Shown here: piece after piece, positions 10,441 through 24,839 of the stretch | Layout: each line of letters opens with the position of its first letter | Position numbering within the stretch: the stretch's first letter is position 1 | From: Sternotherus odoratus | Lineage: Eukaryota > Chordata > Testudines > Kinosternidae | Length of the DNA stretch: 64,000 nucleotides | Assembly: GCA_032164245.1 (NCBI GenBank) | Contig: JAVMKO010000005.1 | Coordinates: 58,823,442-58,887,441 of the forward strand | Direction of reading: 5' to 3' | Position numbers and translations under genes: made by a program | Notes under the pieces: generated by a model | Seen by the model: the letters and a program-made list of their open reading frames with translations, nothing else | What the model was told of the DNA's origin: nothing | Database searches by the model: none

Positions 10441-13400
10441 TGCATTTTCAATTGGAGAGGTTATGCTGCTTCATTTCCTGTCCAAAAATGCTGAACGGTG
10501 GTGGAGTTTGCTACCGAACAGCAGAGGTCTGTTTACATATAGAACTGTGCATGTGCTCATTTGTAAAATGCTTTGAAATCCTTTGGGAAGACAAGCACCA
10601 TTGGCCTGATCCTGAATGTGCTGGGTTCTCTCAGTTCTTCTTTTCATGTCGTGGTTGGACACAATTCTAGTCTCTTGAAATCCATGACAGAACTCTCAAA
10701 AGAAACTACTATCCATTTTTCCATAATACAACAGCCGTTTCTGCCATGCATCTTGGGATTTTGAAGTGATCAGTGAGTAAACTGATGTTAGTGTCTGTAG
10801 GTGTTTTATAGAAGCAGGTCCCCAAAGTCATAAGTAGTAAAATAATTAAGTTGCTAAAAACAACCAGGAGATCTAGCTTTTATGAACAAACCTGTGGTCT
10901 TTCTCCTAATTTTCCCTTTTATATTACTGATATTGAGATAGCTATCCTTGTTGATAGAGTAGCTTAGATTATTTCTCTCAGAAAAGCTTTGTAATGCCTT
11001 CTGGATTTTTACTTGCAATTTGTATATTTTAGATGTTGATATATTTCTATGATTTTACTTAGATTAATTATTCTGATTACTCTTTGCAATTAGTTGAGGA
11101 GTAATGGGTCTTGCTTAATGGATGATTTCTCGATATTCTAATGTAACCCTCTGCCGCTAAGTTTACGTTTTCAACAACAAAATGGTCTGTATCATAAAAT
11201 ACCAACTGAAAGATTACATCCCACTACATCTTAGAAATCTATCAGGGGATGAATGGGTGTATGGCTGATATTACATATGCAATAGCTTTATCTATATAGA
11301 AAATGGTAAGCTGTGTTAGAATTTTACTTAGCAATAGCTTTGCAGTTTCTTTTTAATATTGGTGACATATCTAGTGCACAAATGTAAGGATGTAAGAATT
11401 TTGGATGGAGAGAACAATTGGCTCATTTAATTAATCTCTTGCCACTACAGCATTGCCAATAATTCCTTCTGGAATTCACTTGCTCACAAGAACCAATATT
11501 CTCCTTTTCTTAGTAATAGTGGCATTTGAATAGTCCATTTAAGCCTATGAAGTTTGCACCTGAAGAAGGTGCATAGGATAGTAGTTCCATTCCCACCTTT
11601 CCTGCTTGTATTCTGGGTTAAAAGGACAGATTCCTAGGGAAGTGCCTTGTGGTGGATGTATCTTGGCAATGGAAAAAAAGTTTAATATATGAATGAAAGC
11701 TTAAGCATTGCAAACCACTGAAACGTAGCAGAAATGTTGAATAGTCTTAAAATTGTGGGACCCAACAGCTATTCCCCACCACCACCCACGTTTGGATGTT
11801 AAATGTGAATTTTTCAGTGACACTCTAGGATCTGGCTTGTTGAATTATCCTGGAAGCAGTTTCTGTTCCTGCTTAGCTCTTCCCAGTGGTGGTGTCAAAA
11901 GGAGACCAGGCTTAATTAGAACCTACTAAAACCTGAGCATTACCCACTGAGCATGCTCAGATGTACTTCACACCCCCACCTCCCGAATAACTTGCAATTT
12001 ACTTGTTTACCAATTTTTTTCCTCCAGACCAATCAGAGAGATTAGTCCAAAATGAGGCCTGTGTTCATAAAAGTATCAAGCTATTTTTCTATGGCCTTGG
12101 TTTAAAAAAAAGTGTCTATGATGTTTTTTTTTTTTTTACAATAGGATCAGAACATTTTGTTCACTTCTATAACTCAGAAATAACTGGAAGGATTTTGAGC
12201 ATACTTTAAAAAAAATCACCTTTGGTTGAACCAATTATGGGAATTTCAGGTCAAAAGTTTGATGTTTTGGCAAATATTGATATAAAATGCAATTATGATG
12301 GAAACTCTTTTGCACTCATAATTACAGTGCTTGCAGCTAGTGCCCAATGTAAGTTTCTAGCACATAGTCAAGATACCCAAGAACAGGATGGAAGTTGATT
12401 GTCCCTCCCATATAGATCCCACTATTTTCTGTAACCCGTCCATAGTACCAAGATGCTGGGGTGGCAGAATGATGGGAGAATCTGAAAGATGGTGCAAACT
12501 GAGAATATTGTCAAATGTGGTGACTATTACGCACTCCACTGTATTTTGCCCATTCATAAATGCATTTTCTTGTGAAAGTGGTGTATCAATGACACATTAA
12601 CAAAAAAAAACATGAATCAAGATCAAAGTGGCAGCTTGTGTCATACAGAGTAAAGAAAGATTACATGAGGTGGGAAGGAGATTTTTTCTAAGGGTAGCTT
12701 TCTCCAACAAGCGTACATCTTGTTTCAAGTCTCCAGAAGGTTTTAATGCAAAGGAAAACAAACTAGAATCCTGTAGGATGAGTAGTGTTCAGGCCTTGTC
12801 TGAAATATACATGATAGGTTTCCTTTAAGGGGATTGTCTTTTTTATTTGTACAAATATATAATCTTTTGGCAGGAATTACTGTAATAATGCCCCAGCATC
12901 TGGCATTGTGAAATCATAATTCCTAGTGTTAAAAGGTCAGTAATGAGATAACCACTACATGTTGTACCTAAGCTTCATTCTTCAAAATGTTTAGTGATCT
13001 AATTACAGGATTTCATAGCTCACTTCATGGTCACTGCAGAACTTGCTGTTCTTCATGAGTTGAACCATACCTGTGCGTGTTTAATTATTCTTCCTCTCTC
13101 TCCTCTCATTGGTAGTACCCAACCAATAATTAAGCTACAGTGGACCTCTCTGAAGACGGGGAGTTTAAATATCAGTAATTTGATCTGCCCTGTTTACTGA
13201 TCTCTGGTGTTAGCTGAGTTGAAAGCAAAATGTTTTAATTAAAAAGATTAGCAATGAGTTGGTATAATGCCATAATTTGCACGGGGCCTCTTCTAGAAAA
13301 TGACTTAACCTCTGCCTCTGTTGCTAAGGCAACTAATGGACATAATTGTAACTGTGCATGTGTGTGAAAGAGAGCAGAGGGCCTAAAGCTTTTTTAAAAA

Positions 13401-14768
13401 GCTGTGGTATGATGATACTAAAAGATTAAAATGTTATGTTAGATGCATCCAAAAGCCTTTCTGTACTTTGACTGTAGGCTATTCAATTTATCTTTTGATA
13501 TTGCGTATCCACTTCCAACACCTTCAGAATCAGTCTCTAAAACCCTATGACATCCTACTTACTCAAGTTCATTAATGCACCAAAGTTTGTATAATAACCC
13601 ATGAGATAATCTGGAAATTGCAACAACTGTTCTACTGGGACTAAAAGTAATGTGTTCGGTGGAATCTCAGCGTAAATTCATATTGAACCACCAAAGAGTT
13701 AAGAATTAGATCATACCCAATAAGGTGTCCTCTATTGTATTTTCAGACAAAATCCTTGGAAACTGTTTTTTTCCTCTCTATTCTTTAAACCTCAATGCAT
13801 ACAACTCAACTCACCTTGCTGACATGATGCAGAATTTCTTGAAAATTAAAAGAAGCCCAAAGAGCACTTTACATACCCATTCACAACTCCCAGGAATGAC
13901 ACCTATCAGGAGTACAGACACAATGTTTGATGATGACTTTTAAATAACTTTTGAACTCATTGCTTTGCAGCCTGCACTTTCTCTTTTTCAAGTGGCATGA
14001 GGTGGAGCATTTGATAGGTGGTGGTGTGTGAAGACACTGAGGACCCAAGTTCAGGGAACTGGTGGTGTGACTTGCTGTGAGTATGATTTACACGCTGAGG
14101 GAGAAGAAGGGAAGAGTGGTAGTAAAAGCAGCCGAGTGCATGAGATTAAAGTAGAGAAGCCCTTGGCCAAGTACATGTTAGAGATGTATAATGCAGACCC
14201 CCATGTACATCACCTCTCACTTTGGCCCTGGGACTTGCTGATTAGTAGGACCCATTTCTAGGGTGTTATGTTATTGTTGGCCTTGACAGTACAATTTAAT
14301 CATCCAGTGTGACAATGCAAGCTGTTGTTTCGGTAGTGTTGTCTAGATCTTGGCCAGTGCAACCACATCCATGTTCCTGGGAGTCCACTCAGTTGAGGGC
14401 CCCCTCCTGTGGTTTATAGTTTATTTTCCCTATCCCCATCCTCACATGCTTACAATTAAAACTGTATGTATTTTATTTAAAAAAACCCATAGCTCTGATC
14501 GGCTGAAAAGGCAACAGCTGGCAGAGGTGAGAAGAGGAGATGGGCAGGGGCAGACTGAACCTGAGGGGAAGGAGAAAGGAAAAGGGAAGCTATGCTCAGA
14601 GGAAACAGCAAGCATTGTGAAGTAGCAGGATAGGCCCAGAGGATGGACAAAGGAAACATCTGGGCATAGCTCACAGGAGTGGCCAGGAGATGGTGGGAAG
14701 AAAAGGGGGTTCGTGAAGAGAGCAGCAGAAGGAGGGACACTCAGAGAGCACTGCTGAGTCGGACTATT
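10441..14768. other. Unassigned non-coding sequence
   Basis: A 4.3-kb stretch in which I recognise no exon, RNA gene or defined transposon. Only homopolymer runs (for example T near 12124-12137) stand out. Short ORFs such as 14350-14625 do not look like conserved protein. Confidence 0.4.
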
Positions 14769-14880
14769 TAATTAAGTGGTTGAATTAGTTGATTTAAATC
14801 ACTTGATTTTAACCCTGATTTGAATCAGCTAACTTTTTCAAAAGAAATCATTGGTTTAAATCCAGTTGAGACTTATTAAA
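14769..14880. repeat. 'gatttaaatca' repeat fragment
   Basis: Repeated motifs 'ttgatttaaatcacttgatttt', 'ctgatttgaatca' and 'ggtttaaatcc' match the ends of a common turtle DNA-transposon fossil. It is recognised by motif only. Confidence 0.35.
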
Positions 14881-15500
14881 ATTCATTTGAAAATTTTGGC
14901 TATTGCAGTTTAAATTTTTACAATAAGCTAAATTATAAATGGTCTGGTTTTCTTTAATGCTACTACTGATAAGGTTTCTTATTTGAATTTTACAGAGCTG
15001 CTAGAGCTAAAATACAAAATATTTTGAAAAATAAGGACCTCATCTATCTTGTAAACACATAAGAAGGTACATAACAATACTTGGATGGATAGTTCCATTG
15101 TTTTGATAGCCCTGCTCATGTGCTTAAACATGTGCATAAGAGTTTGGAGCATCAACATGGGGTGAAAATAAAAAGCAGGAGAAAGTTTGTTACCTCATTT
15201 CTGTATGTGGTTTTGTGCATAATGAAGGGTTTATCTTGACATTGGTCTGCTCATTAGTAAGATTTAAAAATTGTATTAAAGCTAATGTTAAAATTATCTA
15301 ATACATAGGTTAAAGAAAAAGTTTCTATACATATGGCTATAATGTTTAAACTATCCAAAAGTACAAACTTTGTTTTAAAACATAGAATACATATAGTACA
15401 TAATATGCAATATCCCAAATTAAGGTTAATACATTTACATGATAGTTTAAATATTAGCATCCAAATATTAAGATACATAACTCATAAAAAGTTACCCTAA

Positions 15501-15800
15501 GGACAGATCTACACTACCCGCCAGATCGGTGGATAGCAATCGATCTTTTGGGGGTCAATTTATCGAGTCTAGTCTAGATGCAATAAATTGATCCCCAAGC
15601 GCTTTCTCGTCAACTCTAGTACTCCACTACCACGAGAGGTGCAAGTGGAGTTGACGGGGGAGCTGCAGCATTTGACTCAGTGCCGTAAAGATACCACAGT
15701 AAGTTGACCTATATATGTTGACTTCAGCTACGCTATTCCTGTAGCTGAAGTTGTGTATCTTAAGCTGATCCCCTCTCCCTCCCCCATGTAGACCATGGCC
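15501..15800. mobile_element. 300-bp Harbinger-type MITE with TAA TSD
   Basis: The ends GGACAGATCTACACTAC and (right, as read on +) GTAGACCATGGCC form imperfect inverted termini. TAA stands on both sides (15498-15500 and 15801-15803), the TWA duplication typical of PIF/Harbinger. It is non-coding. Confidence 0.7.
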
Positions 15801-15803
15801 TAA

Positions 15804-18800
15804 GTGTAGTTTGTGAAAGCAAATATAACAATGAGTATAGGTTGTCTCTCAGTAATTGAGAATTTAGGATGGGTTCTCCCTCAGTAAATACAATCCATCA
15901 GAGAAGGGTATGGATAGCTCTGTAGGGTAATGAGTGAGTGAGGCACAAGCCCCAGTTGGGGACAGCCACGGGGGGGCGGGGGGGGGGCGAAGGGGGAAGG
16001 ATGCTGACTTTCTTCCCCTCCTTTTTTCTTGTCTCACGGAATGCTCAGGGAATGTTATCAGAGGAGCTGGTTGAAATTTTTCTCTCCAGGCTTTTTTCTG
16101 GCAGAAAATTAGGCTTTCAATGAAATGCAATTTTTGTAGACAGCGTGTGCTTTCCTAAAAACTTATTTTTTGATCGAAAACCTGGATGCTGATTTTTCCC
16201 CCCACTTTTCAGCAGTGTTTGGATTAAAATGGTTAGATTTTCAGTTTCTTGATGAAGGGAGTAGAATGAGGGAGTAGAATGAGGAACATATATAGAGGCC
16301 TCCCTCAGTCCTTCTTCCCAATGGAGGGCTGACCCATTTTGGCCCCGAATCCTGGGGTCTGCAGAGTCACCAATTGGCATCTATCACACAGTTACCACCA
16401 TGAACTTTCTCAATTTCACCTATAAGCACTTTGAAAATGCAGCCAGCTCTCCTTTTCCAGATAGTCCTACTTTCTTGACATTGTTTGAACTCTAGATTTT
16501 ATGAACCCCACCTACTTAATATTCTGCTGTATGAGAATATTTTCAATATTAGCGGTCACTCTGATGGTTTGAAATGCTTCATGATGCCATATCGAATCCA
16601 GTATATCTCATCTTACCTTACTTTGAGAAACCATTTTGGTGGAGGCTTCTAAGATCTTTTCTTTCTTCCTGTCTCCTTGAATGTTCTTTCCCCATAGGGC
16701 TTGATTTTGATTCTGGCTGCACAGGGGAAGTAAGGATATAGGAGTCACCATAGCCTATAGGAGCAGTGACAACTGCCACCCATCTGCTAGTTCTCCCTCC
16801 TGTGTTGTTGGACGTGGAGGGGCTGGACGCAGGTGGAGGAGTAGGCAGAGCTTTGGCTTAGCTGCCTTGAAACATGCTAGCTAGTACAGTTGAGCCATTG
16901 CAGAGGGAAATGCGTCAGGAAAAAGGTTGACATACTCTAAGCCCCCATGTAGCAACAGGGAGGTAGGGGCTGAATTACAATTCTCTGAGTCACAGTTCGG
17001 GCCCTGTAATGCTTCTGCTTCTATGCACTGCCCCTTACTTAGGCTGGATTGTAAGGTGCCAATCCATCCCATAATGATTGATATTACCTCAGCTGAGTCA
17101 CTTCCACTCTTTCTCTCCTGTATAAATGTATCACTGTTTAATATGAGGTGCTCATCATTGTAGTTTTTTGAACTCTCTGACCTATTTCTCCCATAAGATG
17201 GATATTTGTGTATGGTTTGCAACAGGTGGAGAAGCACGCTTCATTTAAGGGTTCCATTTGGCACTCACCAAATGTTATGCTTCCTTTAAGGATGACTCTA
17301 ATAGATAAAATCCCAAATCAACGCAAGAGGTACTCACTATCAGCATTGGAATAGTTAATAAATCACCCCTATATACATCAGCATTAGAGTGGAAAGATAA
17401 CCAATTGTACAAATATTTAGTCTGACGTTTGTCATACAAGTAATGACATGCTCTCCTACAAATAAGATAGATAGCGCAGGGGAATATGAGATGGGAAGTT
17501 GGCAAAAGAGGCTTCTAAATGAAAATGTTTAATAGATATGAAAAAGAGACAAAGTATAATTTGTTGGAAATCAAACTGAAATGAAATCCCAAAATGAAAG
17601 GGAAAACTGAGAAATTAAAATAGAAACCCCCCAATATTATAATATAATTAAACTAGCTGAGCTATCATCTGAAAATTTAATATATTCAATGTAATTGTGC
17701 AAATGAGTGAGTTTTAGTGCATGGCTTAATCCTTGTATATTAAAAATTGTAGCAAACCTACTTAAAATGGTATGCTTACTTGCCTGTATGTTACTTTGTT
17801 TCTATTCATATGTTTGTTAGGTGCTGTATGTATTATGACTCTGTGTCTGGTAACTGTGTGTGTGTGTGTATGTTTCAGCCTAAAAATCAAAATACACCCA
17901 AAACACTATTGCATGGCTGGAAGAGCATAGTTGCCAGCTATTGAGAACTCAAAACAGGTCAAACAGTAGCCCTATAATAGGAGACATTGGATCCCTAAAC
18001 ACGGGAGCTTTGTTAGCATTAATTACAACAATCAATGAACGTATATGGAGACAATAGAAACCTACAGCCACTGCTCTAGGAATTTTTTATAGCTGTCAGT
18101 CATATTGAACTAGAGGCAGCAACAATAGCATAAAAAAGCCTTGTCTGTCTAATAAAGTGGCCTAAGAAGACTGCTACCACCCAGCTGCTGATAAAAGCAA
18201 AGGCAGGTCTGGAAAAACTGCCCAGACTTACAGGAAATGTATGGTTGTGGAAAGACAGCTGTATGGCTTAGTTCCAGGTGTCAGAGTTGCAGTATCTGCT
18301 GTCTGAGATACAATTTAATGTGCCAGAATGTCAGGAATACTGTCCATGAATTTTAATTGACTGGTCATTCCTCTCTACAGCCTGTGTATCCCCCAAGAGG
18401 AAGACCCACTAGAAAAATGCTTAATACCAAAAAAACCAATACAGCACAAGCATTTCTGGAGTCTGTAGTATGCTGAAGTAGTTCAAGAAGTTTGTTGGTA
18501 AATATAGTGGCACGGAAGTCCAAAATATTAAGTTTAAAATGACCAAGAGCTTTCAAAACCATAGGTCTGTGCTGGTATTTTAATCCTCCTCCTGTGTCAA
18601 CTGAATGACAGAACCTGAAACTAAAGGTGAAAAGCTAGCTGCCCTCTAGAAAGCAATTAACATGCTTCATTATTTTTGTTCCCTACTGAAACAGTAGCCC
18701 CTGGAGTCTGTAGATACTGACCCTGCCATGTCATAGGGGCATATCCTTTTGTAATCCTGACACATACATCCCCGCTGCCATATGAGTGTCCAGAGAATCA

Positions 18801-19626
18801 AGAAGTCTCTTACTGATGCTTCTGTGTGTGTCACAATTTTATTACATGTACCTTTTCAGCACTTCAATAACCATTGGCAGATGTCATTTCTAGCATGCCT
18901 GTCTTAGGCCAGATTTTCAAAGCTAGCTGCTATTATGAAAATAAATGAGCACAATTTCAAATGTTGAATTTTGAGAATTTGCTGCAGTAGTGCTTTGGTT
19001 AATCCTAAAAGATGACATGGGTTCTGTACCTTGGATCACATTTCTACTACATTTTTTGTGATAGTTCGATAAGTTTTTAAACTTTTAAAAAATAAACACA
19101 GGAAATAGGCAAGAGAATGGTTTTTGAAATGCCCTGGTTTATGAAATTCAAATGTCTCGTAGAAAAGGGACTTTTATAACTGAAAAGTCTGTTGATAGCT
19201 ATCCTCTAATATTAATCAATAGCAGAAAAGAGCATTTCCTAGTCTGTCACAGCTGTAAAGAATGATCTTTTTCAACAAGCCAGTGAATTAATTAATGCTA
19301 TCTATTCTCCCAATTCTGACCAAAGGTTGTCAGATTCCCTTAGCCCATATATTGATCTGTAATAGAACCTTCCATTTCCTGCTTGTGCTATTAAGTGGAA
19401 TAAAATTAATAATAATTGCACCCCTGAGCAGCTGTGCAACTATGCAGTGTTGTGGGGTCATCAGTGAAATTTGCTACACAAAGTACTTGAGGAGAACTTC
19501 CCTTTCTTTGTTTCACCTTTGTTGTGTAATTAATATTTTCAGTGTGGATGAATAGGCAGAATATTTCATATGTTAATCAGCCTTAAAACAACTCTCTCTG
19601 TTTTCTAGTGGCAGAGCCAAATATAG
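15804..19626. other. Unassigned non-coding sequence
   Basis: No gene recognised. It contains a G homopolymer tract near 15970-15988 and a short (TG)n near 17855-17868. The ORFs at 15864-16130 and 16881-17237 lack recognisable protein character. Confidence 0.4.
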
Positions 19627-19628
19627 TA

Positions 19629-20106
19629 CAGTAAAACCTCGATTTAACGGACTAATTCGGGCGAGGGGGTGACCGTTAAATCAGAAAGTCCATTATTTAA
19701 TAATAAAAAAACCCGAGCTGTTGGAGCAGCAGCCCGCCTGCCACAGGGCCAGGGCGGCAGCTCCGCAGCCCGCCTGCTGCCGGGACCCGGGCAGCAGCTG
19801 GGAGCCGTCAGCCAGCCCGCCCGCTGGCGGGACTCGGGCAGGAGCCGGCAGCCAGCCCGCCCGCAGGCGGGACTTGGGCGGGAGCCGGCAGCCAGCCCGC
19901 CCAGAGGCGGGACCCGGCAGCCAGCCCGCCTGCTGGCGTGACCCGGGCGGCAGCGAGCCCGCCTGCTGTCTGGACCCGGGCGGCAGCCGGGAGCCGGCAG
20001 CCAGCCCTCGACAAATGGATTTCAGATGCATCAGACTTGCTTAGAAATTTTGTCCGTTGCATCCGAAGTCTGTTAAATCGAGGTCCGTTAAATCGAGGGT
20101 TTACTG
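19629..20106 (+). mobile_element. Tigger/pogo-type MITE with GC-rich core
   Basis: It opens with CAGTAAAACCTCGATTTAAC and closes with the reverse complement of CAGTAAACCCTCGATTTAAC, with TA at 19627-19628 and 20107-20108. The core (about 19730-20010) is an imperfect tandem of 'cagccagcccgcccg...gcgggac' units. This copy is in the opposite orientation to the relative at 5231-5710. Confidence 0.8.
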
Positions 20107-20108
20107 TA

Positions 20109-21122
20109 TTTGCATTCTTTAGAGATAAAATACTTATAGCTGCCTTAGCTCATTGTTCCAACAACAATAATAACGAAGGGCTTTCAGTAAACTAAAACTC
20201 ATTGATATCCTGTCTCATTTTTTTATCTGATGCCAAAAGCAATACATTTTTTGTACTCTAATGCAGATTAGAACTAAGCTGTGGATCGTGCCTCCTTCCT
20301 AAACAAAACCTGCAAAATTATCAATTTCCGCAGCTAACATTATCTCTCGTCTCAGAAAGCTGCTGCTTATTGTTAACTGTGTGTTTTGTTTATGCAGATA
20401 TCTGTGAGCAAAGGTTATTCATTCTTTCCTTCCTCACTGTTCTAATGTTTGGCGGCTGCAGGGACCCAAAATCTGTGTTACAGTCTGTGCAATTCAGAAC
20501 CTGCAGTCTTAAAATATAAGAAACATTTACACTTTGCCTAAAGTGAGAGAGACAGAGGCAGATTCTCTCTTGTGTCAGAGCTCTGCTCTGGCTCCATCAC
20601 CACTTAGAAGTAGGTTCCTTTATGGATCCTACATCAGTGGAGGGAAAGCGTGACAGAGCTCCATCACACCCTCTCCTGCCCCTGACTTCCCCTTACACCA
20701 GAAAAGGTGCTCTGGGGCAGAGGCTCAGGGCCAGTAGCGGCACAGATATGCCAGAAAGGAGTTTCCCTATGGCTAGGGAATTCTCTGCTGGGAAGCTGCA
20801 GTTGAATTATAACATTATACAGCACAAAGAGGCCATAAATTCTCTTGAAAATGTAGTCCATGGGCACAAGACAAAAGACTTTTAATCAGCATCATTTCTT
20901 TTTCTACGCAGTTTCTGTAGTGCCAGGGCCTGTTAAAAGGAATGTGTATCTTTGCCCATATGATGAGGCACTACATCAAATGGAGGTACTTCAAGAACAC
21001 TGTAAACCAAATTCTGGACTGTTCATTGCTTAGTTCATTCTCATTCATCACAGAGTTTAAGTTCTTTGACAGCCCTGAACAATATCACCTGACTTAGAGT
21101 GTCAAGGTATGAACAAATGATA
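20109..21122. other. Unassigned non-coding sequence
   Basis: No gene or clear repeat seen between the Tigger-type and hAT-type elements. Confidence 0.4.
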
Positions 21123-21130
21123 CTTTAGAT

Positions 21131-21981
21131 CAGGGGTCTCAAACATGCAGCCCGCGGGCCACATGTGGCCCGCCAAGCCCTTCCCTGTGGCCCGCGAAGT
21201 CCCCGTCCCCCCCAGCTCCCTCCCCCCACCTCGTGCATTGCAAATGCAGCGCCGCTTTCTGAAGCGGCTGCCGGCACTGTCCCTTCCGAGGGGAAGGAAG
21301 GGGGAGGAGACAGAGGGCTCCTATTTGCCTCCCTCCAAGCATTGCACCCCCACAGCTCCCATTGGCTGGGAACAGGGAACTGCGGCCAATGGGAGCTTCG
21401 TGGGAGTTGTCTGGAGGAAGCAAGAGCAGCACATGCAGGGGAACCCTCTGGGTGACTCCCTCTCTCCCCCAGGCTGCAGAGACTGGTTGCAGCAGCTTCC
21501 TGGAGTGGAGCTGTATGGGGCCGGAGCCGCTCTAGGTAAGTGGCACCAGGCTGGAGCTCGTACCCAGAACCTCTCCTGCACCCCAACTCCCTGCCCTGAG
21601 CCCCCTGCCCTGACCCACCTGCTGCACCCATCCCCCTGCCGCATACCTCACCTCTCTTACACCCCACACACCAAATCTCTGCCCTGAGCCCCCTTCCACA
21701 CCCTGCACACCTGCACCTCAACTCCCTGCCCTGAGCCCCTGCTGCATCCTGCATCCTTTCTGCACCCCCTGGGGGCAGGGAGGGGGCAGCGTTGGGGTGG
21801 GGACTTCAGGGAAGGGGTTGGAATGGGGCAGGAAAGACATGGGAAGAGGCGAGGCAGGGGCAGGGCCTCATGGAAGGGGTGGAGTAGGGGCGGGGCCAGG
21901 GTCAGTATCAGTGATGCGGCCCTCGGGTTAATGCACTAGTCCTCATGTGGCCCTCGTGGTCATTTGAGTTTGAGACCCCTG
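21131..21981. mobile_element. hAT-type MITE with 8-bp TSD
   Basis: Perfect terminal inverted repeats CAGGGGTCTCAAAC / GTTTGAGACCCCTG are flanked by the 8-bp duplication CTTTAGAT at 21123-21130 and 21982-21989, diagnostic of hAT insertion. The interior is GC-rich ('gggccacatgtggcccgc') with C/T-rich low-complexity sequence. Open frames up to 209 codons on both strands are by-products of the base composition, and no transposase is present. Confidence 0.88.
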
Positions 21982-21989
21982 CTTTAGAT

Positions 21990-23275
21990 TTTGCTGAAGC
22001 TATTCATTTTGTGTTTGTCAACATTACATTGACCCTGCACTATTAACTCTAAAACACATTTATGATGTAAATTATGATTAATATGAAATGTAATACCATC
22101 AAAACAGTAAAGTGCTACCACTCCTTGTCCCCTCTCCTGCTCATTAAATCTACCAACAAATATTTTATCATTCAAATTTAGAAACTTCCGTTCTTTTTTT
22201 AGAATGAATTTGGGGTGTTTAATATAATGTGTGTGTTCATAGGAAAAAGTAATTACTGGCTTTTTTCATCAGGACAATGTCTCCATTTCAAAACTTTCTC
22301 TTAGTTTTTTTAGCTGTGATTTGTTGGTGGGAGTTTGCGTCAAAGCTGTCCTTTGACAACCCAAACTTTGATGCAGAATGCCTGTTCAAAATAGAATGGT
22401 TCCTTTTGGTGCATGATCTTTTTATTCCATCACCATGGTGCCAACCTTTTCACAATGAGAAGCCAATTATCAAGAGCCCGTGTTCTGTATTCATCATGTC
22501 AGACAATTCTTTAAGCCGAAAAACAAGTTAGCCAAGTCAAAATCTGTGCTTAACCATTGTAAGTTCGTTCACGGTGGTTCTCTACATAGGGAGCACCATG
22601 AGAAACCTCAGAGGCCTCGGAAAGATACTTTACTTGTTTAAGAACAACTTAAGCAAACCACATCTTTGCATAGTCTCTCTTCTTGCTTCACCAGAGAAAG
22701 TGAAGCTGGTCCTATTTCAGATGCTTTGATTCTGTCCTGTAATTGAGCCAACCACTAAACTGCATTGGATATGCCTTCTTAGAAAGTGTTGAGGAAGACA
22801 GAAAATCTCCACTCAATTTTTCAAGATCCAATAAAAGAATCAAAAGTAAAATATACAGTTCTGATGTCATTTTATGGAATATTGTACTAGACAATACCAC
22901 AAATACACAAATTTATCCATGATCATTACTAAGTATGAACATTAGGCCTTCTAAAGACGTTTTTGGTTGTCTCTACCAATAGTCCTGTGATGGGAGCAAC
23001 ATCCCCAGATTTAGCAACGGTAATATCTAGGACTTTTATATCTTCAGTCCAAGAATCTCAGACCTCAGTTTCTTCCAGATGCTCCATAAGTCCCAGTCTT
23101 CCACATGCCTAGCTGGCAAAGCCCCAGATGTCTTCACAAGTCTAAATCCCAGTATTTTTCTCTATAGGCCCCAGTCTCCCTAGAAACTACCCAGTGAGCC
23201 CTCACTGTCCCCCTGAAGCCATCAGATATCTCTACCCATGGGTCCTAGTCCTTCCTCAATAACCCTAATCCATCC
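21990..23275. other. Unassigned non-coding sequence
   Basis: No exon recognised with confidence. The ORF at 22277-22531 was considered as an exon and rejected. Confidence 0.4.
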
Positions 23276-23880
23276 TGTGGCAGGGTGGTCACCCCACTCC
23301 GTTTAGAAAGGGTTTAAAAGCAGCCAAGAGAGGCTTCCTGGGTAGTTAGCTACAGGTGTGGCTGCACAGGTAGCCTCGATAAAAAGGGCAGGTTGAGAGA
23401 GTGAGAGGAGAGACTCTTGCTCCAGCTGGGGAGCAGAGAGGACCAGGTTGCCTGGGAAAGCAAGCTGGGTACCTGAGGCAGGTCACAGCTCCTTTGATGC
23501 TCCCCTTCCACTCTCTCTTTTGAGAACCATTCTTCAGCTGAGAAAGGGAGGAGGGGGAGAATGAGAGTCTGCATCAGATGGTTTTGTTGTTAAAGCAGAG
23601 TGAGAAGAGAAAGTTGGAAGGGACAAAGATTGCGGTGTCTAAACTGTGAAAGTTGGTGGGACATATTCACCTACACACGTGTACTGTAATTATATCTGTG
23701 ATTACCAACACTGTTATAGAGCCTAATGCTGGAGTCTTACTATCTTTTTGCCTCCATTTCTAGATGTGAGTGGCTTTTCCCCTTATTTTCCTATTTTTAA
23801 TAGATTTTATTTGGTGGGTCTCTGTGATGAGTTACATTTACCTTGAAGATTAAAGTCTGTCTGGGTTTAGTTTGTTTATT
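23276..23880 (+). repeat. LTR-like repeat starting TGTGGCAGGG
   Basis: It begins TGTGGCAGGGTGGTCACCCC, the same opening as the repeat at 54541 and (reversed) the one ending at 45669. The family looks like a solo LTR. The 3' end is uncertain, with a plausible limit near the 'gattaaagtctgtctgg' block. Confidence 0.4.
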
Positions 23881-24839
23881 CTTATGAGCCATGTCTTTTT
23901 CCGGGGGGGGGGGGGAGGGGTGTCATGATCTTTAGCTAAGTGGGGAGAAGGAGCTACTGGTTCTTTGAGCATGCACCTTGGTATGGCACAGTATAACTTC
24001 CATTTTCTTTCTTCATCCCAGAGCACTTTAAGCAAATCAGCAATCTAATTATTGATCTATAAAAGAAAAGGAATTAATATGGCCTATTGTGTCCTCTGTA
24101 GGTAGAAGTATTTAACAATGAACTCTGCTTAAACTTCATAAAAGCCTCTTCAGCAAATCAGCAGAAAAGTATTGATCTTAAAATAAGCATGTGAATTTTA
24201 ATTGTATTTTGTCTTTCCACTGGAGGACCATTACTTTATTTAGCTCGAGTTCATTCTTTAATTTTATCATCTTAGTCTGTTGTCTGAGAAGGCTTTTTGC
24301 TTTACGTTTAAGCAAGATCTGTAACTGCCTGGTTTTGCTGAGCTTTCCTTTTCACTAGAGCATATTGACTCCTGAGAGCTGGAGAGAAGCTTTTAAGATC
24401 ACATTGCCATCACCAAAATCTCAGTAACGCAACGATGGATTTCTGGTATGTCTGTTAAATGGATAAGTAGGATGCCAAGTGCAATAATTACCTCTCTCTC
24501 TACTTTCTCTCACAAATCAATTGATGTTGATTATGAACCACCATCTTTATAACATACATTTTAATTACATGCACATTTTTATCTTTAAAACCACATATAT
24601 CTCTAGGTTAATTCTACTTCTGTCACAATTGACTATGTGTTTGATAATATGAAACTGCCTCTTGGCCACTCTGCAATTTTCATAATTTCCTCCTTGGTTT
24701 TTCCTCATGCTGAAGAAGTTTTTAAAAGTTAGAACTGAAAAAGTGAGGGCGGGGGAAGGAAAAAGAAAAAGGTGTAAAAGTGAAAGGAAATAGATGTTAG
24801 ACATCATTCATTCCATTGTATTCAGTGGCCCAAAGAAAA

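Noticed and set aside
11220..11302. Strong donor 'aaaatg|gtaagc' as an upstream exon end
   Set aside because: The phase-compatible frame contains a stop and lacks the NYGGG-type motif.
21125..21754. 209-codon minus-strand ORF
   Set aside because: Falls inside a non-autonomous hAT MITE with perfect ends; no protein pattern.
22277..22531. Possible upstream exon of the acyltransferase (hydrophobic LLVFLAVICWWEF)
   Set aside because: No HGSNAT-family motif and no matching splice sites in phase.
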